In this document: positions 43,172 through 50,985 of the stretch, in pieces
Position numbering within the stretch: the first letter of the stretch is position 1
How the letters are laid out: each line of letters begins with the position of its first letter
Source: Halieaceae bacterium
Lineage (GTDB): Bacteria; Pseudomonadota; Gammaproteobacteria; Pseudomonadales; Halieaceae
Direction of reading: 5' to 3'
Assembly: GCA_018657645.1 (NCBI GenBank)
Contig: JABHWT010000479.1
Coordinates: 1 to 62,042, forward strand
Length of the DNA: 62,042 bases
Translations under genes and position numbers: made by a program
The notes under the pieces: model-generated
The model's input: the letters and a program-made list of their open reading frames with translations, nothing else
What the model was told of the DNA's origin: nothing
Databases searched by the model: none

Positions 43172-44125
43172 TCACACTTCAAGCTTCAGAAATCTTACCG
43201 CGTTGTCGTACAGCACCTTGCGCTTGGTCTCCTCTTTGATATCAAGGTTGAGGAATTCCTCCTTGCACCTGCGTAAGCCCAGCCCGTTCGTACCGAACAG
43301 GACCTTGTCCCTGCCGCGGGAAGAGTCCATAAACTTCACCAGTCGATCGTCCAGTGATTTAGCGTAATAGGCCGATATATCCCCGTAGACATTGGGGTGT
43401 CGCCACAACATGGAGCACCATTCGTCCACCCAGGGCCAGCCTGTATGGGACAGGTTTATCCGCAGGTCTGGGAATTCAATGGCGACATCATCGACAAGCA
43501 TTGGGCGCCCACAATCCGACGGCAAAACTTCCGCGGAGTGCCCCACCTGCATACCTACCGCGATGTCCAGTTCAACGCACTTGGCGTACAGAGGGTAAAA
43601 GCGCCTGTCGTTCGGCGCCAGGCCGTAGGAGAGGGGGTGGAACCAGACGTAATTGAAACCAAACTCCCCGACAGCCCTGTCGATTTCTTTCAGGCTGTCG
43701 GTAATACGGAAAGGATCGTAGCTGGCGGCCCCTAGTATCCGCCCTCCCGACTCCCCCGCCGCTTCATGCACCAGCTCTATCGGGTAGTTCAGGATAAAAT
43801 CCCGGTGGTGATAGTAAGACCACATCTTCGTTGCACAGACTGAGATGTGGCTGTAACCAAGTTCATCCATGGTCTGCAAGCAGGATGCCGTATCGGCGTG
43901 GCCCGCCAGGGGGTCTACTCGTTCCCTGGGTTTCTCGCCTCCAGATGCAGGAGCCTGCTGGCTCTGAGTTTTCGTACCACCCGGTTTGTTCATCGCCTTA
44001 AAGGTGGTCTCGAGCATAATCTGAAACTCTCGATACTCGAAAGGATTACCAGCCTGCTCGCTGCGCACCTCCTTCGGATGATTCATGATATCAATCGTTG
44101 GATAGTCTTTGAGATTCGTCATCAT
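43172..44125 (-). CDS. Amidohydrolase-2 family metal hydrolase/decarboxylase
   Basis: A 317-residue TIM-barrel enzyme of the amidohydrolase-2 family: YSHISVCATKMWSYYHHRDF, GFNYVWFHPLSYGLAPNDR, PDLRINLSHTGWPWVDEW, and HPNVYGDISAYYAKS, then KVLFGTNGLGLRRCKE. The family includes ACMSD-type decarboxylases and ring-opening hydrolases that act on beta-keto or aromatic acids. The first HxH motif is not clearly seen, so metal binding may be reduced. It lies between MaoC and acyl-CoA dehydrogenase genes, so it acts in the same pathway, possibly in ring cleavage. Confidence 0.75.
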   Translation of the reverse strand: MMTNLKDYPTIDIMNHPKEVRSEQAGNPFEYREFQIMLETTFKAMNKPGGTKTQSQQAPASGGEKPRERVDPLAGHADTASCLQTMDELGYSHISVCATKMWSYYHHRDFILNYPIELVHEAAGESGGRILGAASYDPFRITDSLKEIDRAVGEFGFNYVWFHPLSYGLAPNDRRFYPLYAKCVELDIAVGMQVGHSAEVLPSDCGRPMLVDDVAIEFPDLRINLSHTGWPWVDEWCSMLWRHPNVYGDISAYYAKSLDDRLVKFMDSSRGRDKVLFGTNGLGLRRCKEEFLNLDIKEETKRKVLYDNAVRFLKLEV

Positions 44126-44142
44126 TCGTTCTCCATAGGGAA

Positions 44143-45249
44143 TCAGTATTCGGGGCTCATCAGGTGACTGGCGACCCGGGCACGGTGGTATTTGCTGTCA
44201 CCCAATGTCACAGCGTTCGAGCGCGCCTGGCGCAGGTGAAGATGAATATCCAATTCCCAGGTGTAGCCGATGCCCCCGTGAAGCTGCAGCCCCGTCTCCG
44301 CTGCCTTTACACCAAGGTCGTTCATCCAGGCCTTGGCCGCTGACACCAGGGCAGTTGCCTCGTCAGATTCCTCTTCCAGTGCCAGGCAGGCGCCGTAGAG
44401 CAGGCTTCTGCCGATTTCAACGTCCACCTGAATATCGGCCAGCCGGTGGGCTACAGCCTGGAAACTACCAATGGGCCTGGCGAACTGCTGGCGTTCTTTT
44501 GCGTAATCGGTCGTCATTCGCAGCACAGACTGAGCATTGCCCAATAGATCAGCGGCAATGAGCAAAGTCCAGATATCGTATACCTGGTTGAGGGTAGCGC
44601 CATCCCCCAAAACATCGTCTTGCTCAAATCGGACGTCCTTCATCTCCAATTCGACGATCGACTGGCCGTCCAGGCGACGCATCGAATTGATCTCCACGCC
44701 CTCAGCGTTGGCATTTACCCGGATAAATGCCGGCCCATCCGGCAGCAGGGCAGCAACAAGAAAGACCTGGGCGAAGTCGCCATCGGAAACCAGTATTTTG
44801 CTGCCACTCAGGTAACCTCCTTGCCCATCCATCTGCGGAGTCAGCTCGATGGAATCCAGGCCCCAGCAGCCATTGGGCTCCTCGATGGCAATAGCGACTG
44901 TCTGCTGCCCCGATATGACCTTCGCCAGCCAATTCGAATCCGCATCACATAGGTCCAGGGCCTTGGCAGCTGCCAGAGTGGTGTTCATAATACTGGGGAA
45001 CAAGCTGCCACCCGCCGCTTCGGCAATGAGTGCTGATGTCAGCAGTGGCTCGCCACCTCCACCGGACTTTTCATCCAGGGAAATACCGTAAAAACCCAAA
45101 TCAGCGATCTCCCGCAACAGCTCCCCTGGAATTTGACAGGGGTAGCTGTCCAGGCCCTGGCGCCTGTTGTCGCCGGACCATTTGTCAGCCATAAAGCCCA
45201 CGACCAGGTCGTAGATCGCATTCTGTTCTTCACTGAGTTCAAAATGCAT
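44143..45249 (-). CDS. Acyl-CoA dehydrogenase, probable partner subunit
   Basis: A 368-residue acyl-CoA dehydrogenase with KERQQFARPIGSFQAVAHRL and LHGGIGYTWELDIHLHLRQA. The N-terminal and middle domains are short and lack the usual TEPGAGSD block (LVSDGDFAQVFLVAALLPDG instead). This is the pattern of the less conserved half of a heteromeric acyl-CoA dehydrogenase. The other half follows 5 bases away, so the two proteins likely form an alpha-beta enzyme for a bulky CoA ester. Confidence 0.85.
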   Translation of the reverse strand: MHFELSEEQNAIYDLVVGFMADKWSGDNRRQGLDSYPCQIPGELLREIADLGFYGISLDEKSGGGGEPLLTSALIAEAAGGSLFPSIMNTTLAAAKALDLCDADSNWLAKVISGQQTVAIAIEEPNGCWGLDSIELTPQMDGQGGYLSGSKILVSDGDFAQVFLVAALLPDGPAFIRVNANAEGVEINSMRRLDGQSIVELEMKDVRFEQDDVLGDGATLNQVYDIWTLLIAADLLGNAQSVLRMTTDYAKERQQFARPIGSFQAVAHRLADIQVDVEIGRSLLYGACLALEEESDEATALVSAAKAWMNDLGVKAAETGLQLHGGIGYTWELDIHLHLRQARSNAVTLGDSKYHRARVASHLMSPEY

Positions 45250-45254
45250 ACACT

Positions 45255-46439
45255 TTAATCCTCATAGGACCGGGGCAAGCCAAGGACTTTTTCCGCAATA
45301 ATGTTCTGCATGATCTCGCTCGTTCCACCCCCAATGCTGTAACCAAGGGAGTCAAAATACATGGCCTGGAGTCGCCCCCGGGCAATGCTGTGAGGTGATT
45401 TCTTGCCCACCTGCGCGAGGGGGCCGGCGATGTCGAACCCGGCCTTACCTATTTTCTGCCGTAGTCTGGAGGCAAATAACTTCCCCACAGAAGCCGCAGG
45501 TCCCGGGGGGCGATTTGCGATCTGATCGCTCAGGTTCCTGAAGCCGAGATATTTCAGCCCCTCTTTTTCAATCCAGAGCTGGGCAAGCTGTTGCTGCACC
45601 GAGTCTGAATCTATGGCTCGCTCTTTTCCCCGGTTAAGGGAAGTCGACAAATTGAGCAAGCGATCCAGGTTGTTTTCTATGGAGATGACCCCAGAGAGTC
45701 CGCTGCGCTCGTTGTCCAGGGTACTGCGGGCGATGCGCCAACCGCCATTCAGCTCACCCACAAGGTTTTCGCGAGGTATGCGCACATCGTCAAAAAACAT
45801 CTCGCAGAAATGGCTGCCCCCGCCGGCATTACGCAACGGCCTGACGGTAATCCCCGGCGTCTTCATATTGCAGAGCAGGTAACTGATACCCTCGCGCTTG
45901 AGCGCATCTGGATTCGTTCTAACCAGGAGAAAACACCAGTCGGCAATCATCCCGAGACTGGTCCATACTTTCTGCCCGTTGACAACAAAGTGGTCGCCGT
46001 CCTCAATGGCGCGAGTCTGCAAGGAAGCCAGGTCGCTGCCCGCGCCAGGTTCACTGAAGCCCTGGCACCAGAGTTCTTCCCCATTCAGAATTTTGGGCAG
46101 ATAGCGTTGCTTCTGCTCCTCGCTGCCGTGCTGTATAAGTGTGGGGCCGAGAATAGAAATGCCGATGGTATTAATGGGGGCTGGAGCGCCCGAGCGCGCC
46201 AACTCCTCGGAGACAACCACCTGCTGAGTGAGCGAGGCCTCCTGTCCGCCATACTCCCTGGGCCAGGACAAGCCCAGATAACCCCCCTCGCATAGCGTTT
46301 TCTGCCAATCCCGAGCCGCCTGTACCGGGTCAACATCTCCCGCCTTGCTCACCGCCTGGTGTTGCTTCAAGTTGACATCCAGCCAGGCCCTGAGGCGCTC
46401 GCGGTATTGTTCATCCTGTGGCGAAAATTTGAGATCCAT
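45255..46439 (-). CDS. Acyl-CoA dehydrogenase, catalytic-type subunit
   Basis: A 394-residue protein with WPREYGGQEASLTQQVVVSE, CQGFSEPGAGSDLASLQTRA, VNGQKVWTSLG and the C-terminal IGGGTSEIMQNIIAEKVLGL, the FadE-type arrangement of actinobacterial and proteobacterial steroid-side-chain enzymes. It should use FAD and pass electrons to ETF. Together with the downstream gene it mirrors the fused protein at 28221-30419. Confidence 0.9.
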   Translation of the reverse strand: MDLKFSPQDEQYRERLRAWLDVNLKQHQAVSKAGDVDPVQAARDWQKTLCEGGYLGLSWPREYGGQEASLTQQVVVSEELARSGAPAPINTIGISILGPTLIQHGSEEQKQRYLPKILNGEELWCQGFSEPGAGSDLASLQTRAIEDGDHFVVNGQKVWTSLGMIADWCFLLVRTNPDALKREGISYLLCNMKTPGITVRPLRNAGGGSHFCEMFFDDVRIPRENLVGELNGGWRIARSTLDNERSGLSGVISIENNLDRLLNLSTSLNRGKERAIDSDSVQQQLAQLWIEKEGLKYLGFRNLSDQIANRPPGPAASVGKLFASRLRQKIGKAGFDIAGPLAQVGKKSPHSIARGRLQAMYFDSLGYSIGGGTSEIMQNIIAEKVLGLPRSYED

Positions 46440-46451
46440 TGCTTCCTATCC

Positions 46452-47306
46452 TCAGCCGCTAGCTATTGCGCCTTTGACGCTTTTTTTGTAGTCCCGGGCC
46501 TGTTCCCAAAGGCTGTTCTTCCTGACCTTGCCGGTGGGCGTCATCGGAAATTCATCCAGGCAGATCAGTTCCTCGGGAATCATGTATTTCATGACTTTCT
46601 CCGACTCCAAGAAAGTTCTTAGCTCTTCCAGGGAGACCGGCCTGGACCTGTCCTTCGGAAGAACGAATGCGCACACTATCTCGCCCATTCGCTCGTCGGG
46701 CATGCCGACTACAGCGACATCCCTGACGGCGGGGTAAACACTGATGACGTCCTCGATCTCTTTCGGATAAATCTTCGAACCGCCGCGGTTAATAACCTCC
46801 TTAGCCCGACCGGCGAAGCACAGGTAACCCTCTTCATCGACGAAACCGAGGTCACCCGTATAGAACCAACCACTTTCATCCCGAGTCTGTTCGGTTAGAT
46901 CCGTTTGCTTGTGATAGCCAACGAAAAGCGTGGGACCCCTGAAGCAAATTTCACCAATTTCATTGGGCATTTGCTCCACCGATCGATCCGCCTGGGAAAC
47001 GATTTTCAGTTGTGCACCCGGTATCGGCTGGCCCACCGTATCCTGGATTTTTTCATCCGGGTCGTCCGGCAAAGTCATGGTATGGATAATCGTTTCCCCC
47101 ATACCGTAGGTATTGCCTGTCTTCACACCCCAGACTTTCTCAAGCTTGCTTATTAATTCCGGTGCGCTGCGGATGGCAACTGAATCCGGCGACCGGGCGA
47201 CGGTGGTATCGAACCCATCGTGCAGCGTGATATCGGACCAAAGCCCTTCTGCACGCCAGTGTGCGCTGTACTCTTCTGAAAACTTGGGGAACTGGTGTCG
47301 ACGCAT
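46452..47306 (-). pseudogene. Acyl-CoA synthetase with a large internal deletion
   Basis: A 284-residue ANL-family protein that keeps the N-terminus (RRHQFPKFSEEYSAHWRAEG, then DTTVARSPDSVAI up to about residue 45) and then continues at RSAPELISKLEKVWGVKTGN, which in relatives lies some 230-240 residues further on. The missing part holds the YTSGTTGxPKG AMP-binding loop. The rest is normal: YGMGE, GWFYTGDLGFVDEEG, hinge FAGRAKEVINRGGSKIYPKE and MTPTGKVRKN. The frame is kept and the flanking gaps are short (12 bases each side), so it looks like a recent in-frame deletion. It cannot adenylate on its own. Confidence 0.75.
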
Positions 47307-47318
47307 GAATTACACTAC

Positions 47319-48311
47319 CTACTTGAATTCCGGGATTATTTTTTTGGCGAAAATATCCATCTGGCCGGGAGGCACAGTAATCGCCTCGATGCCCAGCTCG
47401 CCATAGCGCCTGATTTCCTCTATCACCATCTCGACCGTGCCGCAGTACAGGCTGTCTACAAAATTTTGGTATGAGGGGTGATCAAGCGCGGGCCAGAACA
47501 GCGGCTGCCCCGCATCGTCCATGAGATAACCATAGGCCCGAATATGTTCGTCATAAAATTCGCGAAGATAATAATCACGCATTTCTTCTGCTTCGCTAAC
47601 GCTGTCGCCGATGAAAATATCGCGAAATGCTGCCAGCCTGCCCTGGCTCGGGTCGTGACCAGCCTTTGACAGCTCCTCCCGATAGGTCTTGACTATATCG
47701 ACACAGGAATCGTAGGGTGCGTTGGCGATCCAGTAGTTAAACCCTGATTTTGCAGCCCGCCGGGCAGTCACAGGAGTTGTGCCGCCACAGAACCACATCT
47801 CTACCGGCGACTGCAGCGGGCGCGGCTGGATTTGCTTGTCCGAGTACTGGTAATGCTTCCCCTCGTAGGAAAAGCGCTCTTCCGACAGCCCCAGGCGAAT
47901 AATCTCCATCGCCTCACTGAGACGGGCGCCCCGTGTTTTCTTGGCAAAGCCCATGCCGTCAAATTCAAGCGGCCTGTAGCCCATGCCCAGTCCCAGCGAG
48001 ATGCGTCCTCCGGACAAGACGTCCGCGGTAGCAGCGGCTTCCATCGCCAGTACCGGGTCATACAGGGTGCAGAGCATGGCTCCCGTAATCAGTCGAATTT
48101 TTGATGTGACCGCCGCTGCAGCTGAGAGGGCCTGCAGTGGAAATGGCATCCAATCGTTGTACTCAAAGTGATGCTCCGGCGCGGTATAGCCGTCAAAACC
48201 ACATTGCTCGGCATAAATAGCGCCCTCAATCCAGGCCTCATAAGAAGACGCCAATGCCTGTGCACCCCCTCGGTGAACCGACATACCTGGTGCAGCTACC
48301 CAAAATTGCAT
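47319..48311 (-). CDS. Luciferase-like flavin-dependent oxidoreductase
   Basis: A 330-residue LLM-family protein: start MQFWVAAPGMS, GFDGYTAPEHHFEYN, SGGRISLGLGMGYRPLEFDG, QPRPLQSPVEMWFCGGTTP and the GIEAITVPPGQMDIF end. These TIM-barrel enzymes use reduced FMN or F420 for monooxygenation or hydride transfer. A second LLM protein is next to it (48361-49290). Both lie between the acyl-CoA synthetase genes. In degradation clusters LLM proteins act as Baeyer-Villiger-type or sulfonate/alkane oxygenases; the substrate here cannot be read. Confidence 0.85.
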   Translation of the reverse strand: MQFWVAAPGMSVHRGGAQALASSYEAWIEGAIYAEQCGFDGYTAPEHHFEYNDWMPFPLQALSAAAAVTSKIRLITGAMLCTLYDPVLAMEAAATADVLSGGRISLGLGMGYRPLEFDGMGFAKKTRGARLSEAMEIIRLGLSEERFSYEGKHYQYSDKQIQPRPLQSPVEMWFCGGTTPVTARRAAKSGFNYWIANAPYDSCVDIVKTYREELSKAGHDPSQGRLAAFRDIFIGDSVSEAEEMRDYYLREFYDEHIRAYGYLMDDAGQPLFWPALDHPSYQNFVDSLYCGTVEMVIEEIRRYGELGIEAITVPPGQMDIFAKKIIPEFK

Positions 48312-48360
48312 ATGAACCTACCCACTTATTGTCTATTTCGTTCCCGCCCGGGCCAGAAGC

Positions 48361-49290
48361 CTAAGCCTGGATTCCCAACATAATGCCGTTCACAAACTCA
48401 GCCAGGTCAGAACCCCCAGTTGTGCGACGGCGCCAGATGAGGTGTGACATTTGCGTACTGTCCCCCAACTGGCGAATCTGTGTCATCAGGGACTCGATAT
48501 CACCACCCAGCGTGCACTCGCTGGCTGCTCCATTGATATGAATGTCCCGCTCGATTGCGATTTCGACCTCGCAGAGGGAACGCCCCGCTTTCTCCAGCGC
48601 AGTTGAGTACTGCTGCACCCGCTGGACTACCGCCTCGGTTGCCATATCGGCATAGAGGATCGGTGATATGCCGTGCGCTGCTGCCCATTCCAGGGTGGCA
48701 TCGTCTTCGATGGAGACGTGAATGACAGGGCGGATCTGATAGGGCTTGGGGCGAATGGCCACAAAATCTTCGAGCGCATTATCCCTGTGCCACTGGGGTA
48801 CGAAATCTTCCTCCAGTGCCTGAGTAGACAGGCCCTCATCAGCATCTTCCGGAATCGACGCCGGGAATTTGATGTAGTCCCCGTTGAAGCGCATATTGTC
48901 CCTGGACCAGGCGGCTCGCATGAACTCAATGGTCTCGTGCAATCTTTGGGCCGGTATCTTTTGTTTTGACGCCGCCTCAAAAGCCATTGAGGCCCTGCCT
49001 CTGGAAAATACATCCAGGACGGCAAACTCCTCAGCTAGTCGCACCGGATGGCTCTGGGTCAATTTCCGGTTCTTTACACCTAGCAATACATTGTCGGTGA
49101 TCGGCGCCATATGTGTCAGAAACATCGAAGGCGAGGAAACCGCTATCGCCGTCTCCCGGGACTCTTCGATCCATACACTGTGTAATGCGCCAATATCGGC
49201 CGTATTGATATCCTCGGTAATTGCCCGATACATTTCCTCGGGCTCGGAGTATTGGCTTGAATCCAGTGCCCAACTTATGCCGTATCTCAT
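48361..49290 (-). CDS. Luciferase-like flavin-dependent oxidoreductase (second)
   Basis: A 309-residue protein of the same superfamily but clearly diverged: MRYGISWALDSSQYSEPEEM, IWRRRTTGGSDLAEFVNGIM at the end, and SRGRASMAFEAASKQKI in the middle. It lacks the usual PEHHF box of the first LLM protein. The two genes may form a heterodimer as bacterial luciferase LuxAB does, which is inference from pairing only. Confidence 0.75.
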   Translation of the reverse strand: MRYGISWALDSSQYSEPEEMYRAITEDINTADIGALHSVWIEESRETAIAVSSPSMFLTHMAPITDNVLLGVKNRKLTQSHPVRLAEEFAVLDVFSRGRASMAFEAASKQKIPAQRLHETIEFMRAAWSRDNMRFNGDYIKFPASIPEDADEGLSTQALEEDFVPQWHRDNALEDFVAIRPKPYQIRPVIHVSIEDDATLEWAAAHGISPILYADMATEAVVQRVQQYSTALEKAGRSLCEVEIAIERDIHINGAASECTLGGDIESLMTQIRQLGDSTQMSHLIWRRRTTGGSDLAEFVNGIMLGIQA

Positions 49291-49330
49291 TAACTGCTCT
49301 CCATACCACTTATTCCAATCACAGCGCCCA

Positions 49331-50974
49331 CTAATCGAAAGCCGTGCCGCTAAAAACCCTGTTGCCTGAGCCCTTCATCAATCTCTGTAGATTCTCGGCA
49401 AGCACGACTTTTTTTACCTTCCCCGAGCCCGTCATGGGCACCTCGTCAGGATGTAGCAACAGCAGTCCGGCAGGTCGCTTGTAACCCGGCAACATGCTGC
49501 TGCATAAATCCAGGAGGCTGTCGCCATCGCTGCTTCCCGTAACGACCAGCGCTGCCCCCACCACCTCGCCCTTCTCGCCGGAAGGCAGGGGGAAGGCATA
49601 GGCAGCCTGAACTCCTTCGAGCTGTACGAGTTTTGACTCGATATCGGCGGGACTAACGTTGATACCGCCTGTTTTGATCATTTCCTTGATGCGCTGCAGG
49701 TAGTGGAGATGCCCATCATCATCGATATAGCCAAGGTCGCCGGAGTGGAAGAATTGCTCATCATCGAAGTACGAGTGGTTATCCAGCTTGTAATATCCGC
49801 GCATAACAGAGCGGCCCTTGACGCAAATCTCCCCTTGCTCACCCGTGGGTAAGCGCTGCCCGGTATCGGGGTCGATAATTTTCAGCTCATTGCCCGGCAG
49901 GACATGTCCCTGGGTATTTAAGCGGGTATCGGGGTCATCGGATCCCAGCGTGCAGGTGAAGGCGGTACAGGTTTCGGTCATCCCATACATGTGAACGCCA
50001 CCAATACCATCGTCAGCTTGCATCCCCAGAACGACATCCCAGGGGCCGGTTCCCTTGTGTAGCCGCGTGCGCTCCCACTGGGTCCAGCCGGGATGCTCCT
50101 GCAACTGCTTCAGGGTATGGGGCCACAGGTGCCAGGTCGTCGCCCTTTCCCGGTCAATCAGTTCAAGCGCCTCCCCGGGTTCAAACACCGATTGCAAAAT
50201 CAGGGTGGCGCCGCTGGACAGCGTTCCCAACATGACGTTGATACACCCCGCCGAGAAGAACAGGGGGAAATAAAACCAGACAACATCATCCGGCGTGAGC
50301 GACTGGTACTGGCCAATAACATAGCCGTTGCTGGCAACAGCGGCCTGGGTTTGCAGCACGCCTTTGGGCAGTGAAGTGGTGCCGGAGGTGTAGAGCAGGT
50401 AGCAATCGTCAGAGGGGTCGACTTCGGCGCGAAGCCCTTCGAGGACCGCCCGTGGAACCACAGACGCCTTTTCGCAAAAATTCTCCCAGCTAAGAGCAGC
50501 CCGGGGCAGCTCCGCTGCGCCATGGACCACCACGTGGCGCAAGGCGGGTAGTTCAGCGCTGTATAAACGTCCCGGCTGGTCGCGTTGCAATTCCGGGGCG
50601 ATATCCAGCAAATCCTCCAGGTACTGATTCTTCAGGAAATGGGAGGACATGATCAGATGCGAAATGTCCGCGTGGCGCAACTGAAAGGCGAGATCGTCAC
50701 GCCTGGAAAATGTACTGACAGGGACGAGCAGGGCCCCGATTCCCGTTGCCGCCAGGGCGAGCACCACCCACTCGACACGGTTCTCCATCAGTAGGCCCAG
50801 GCGGGTGCCCTTGCCGACACCGAGGCCAACCAGGCTCTTGGCACAGGCATCAATCTGTTGTTCCAGATCGCGATAGCTCAGACGGATATCGTCATAGATC
50901 AACGCTGTCTGGTCGGAAGATTGCTCTTCACCCCAGGCCAGGATTTCGGACATTAATTGTGGAAAGTCGGTCAT
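49331..50974 (-). CDS. AMP-forming acyl-CoA synthetase
   Basis: A 547-residue ANL ligase (start at ATG 50974, with GAGG 9 bases upstream; a TTG at 50989 is less likely). It has YLLYTSGTTSLPKGVLQTQA, MYGMTETCTAF, FFHSGDLGYIDDDGHLHYLQ, the hinge RIKEMIKTGGINVSPAD, and VPMTGSGKVKKVVL near the end. It activates an acid to a CoA ester. It starts 12 bases after the CoA-transferase gene stop, in the same operon, so activation and CoA transfer of intermediates may be alternative entries. Confidence 0.9.
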   Translation of the reverse strand: MTDFPQLMSEILAWGEEQSSDQTALIYDDIRLSYRDLEQQIDACAKSLVGLGVGKGTRLGLLMENRVEWVVLALAATGIGALLVPVSTFSRRDDLAFQLRHADISHLIMSSHFLKNQYLEDLLDIAPELQRDQPGRLYSAELPALRHVVVHGAAELPRAALSWENFCEKASVVPRAVLEGLRAEVDPSDDCYLLYTSGTTSLPKGVLQTQAAVASNGYVIGQYQSLTPDDVVWFYFPLFFSAGCINVMLGTLSSGATLILQSVFEPGEALELIDRERATTWHLWPHTLKQLQEHPGWTQWERTRLHKGTGPWDVVLGMQADDGIGGVHMYGMTETCTAFTCTLGSDDPDTRLNTQGHVLPGNELKIIDPDTGQRLPTGEQGEICVKGRSVMRGYYKLDNHSYFDDEQFFHSGDLGYIDDDGHLHYLQRIKEMIKTGGINVSPADIESKLVQLEGVQAAYAFPLPSGEKGEVVGAALVVTGSSDGDSLLDLCSSMLPGYKRPAGLLLLHPDEVPMTGSGKVKKVVLAENLQRLMKGSGNRVFSGTAFD

Positions 50975-50985
50975 TTCTTTGAACC

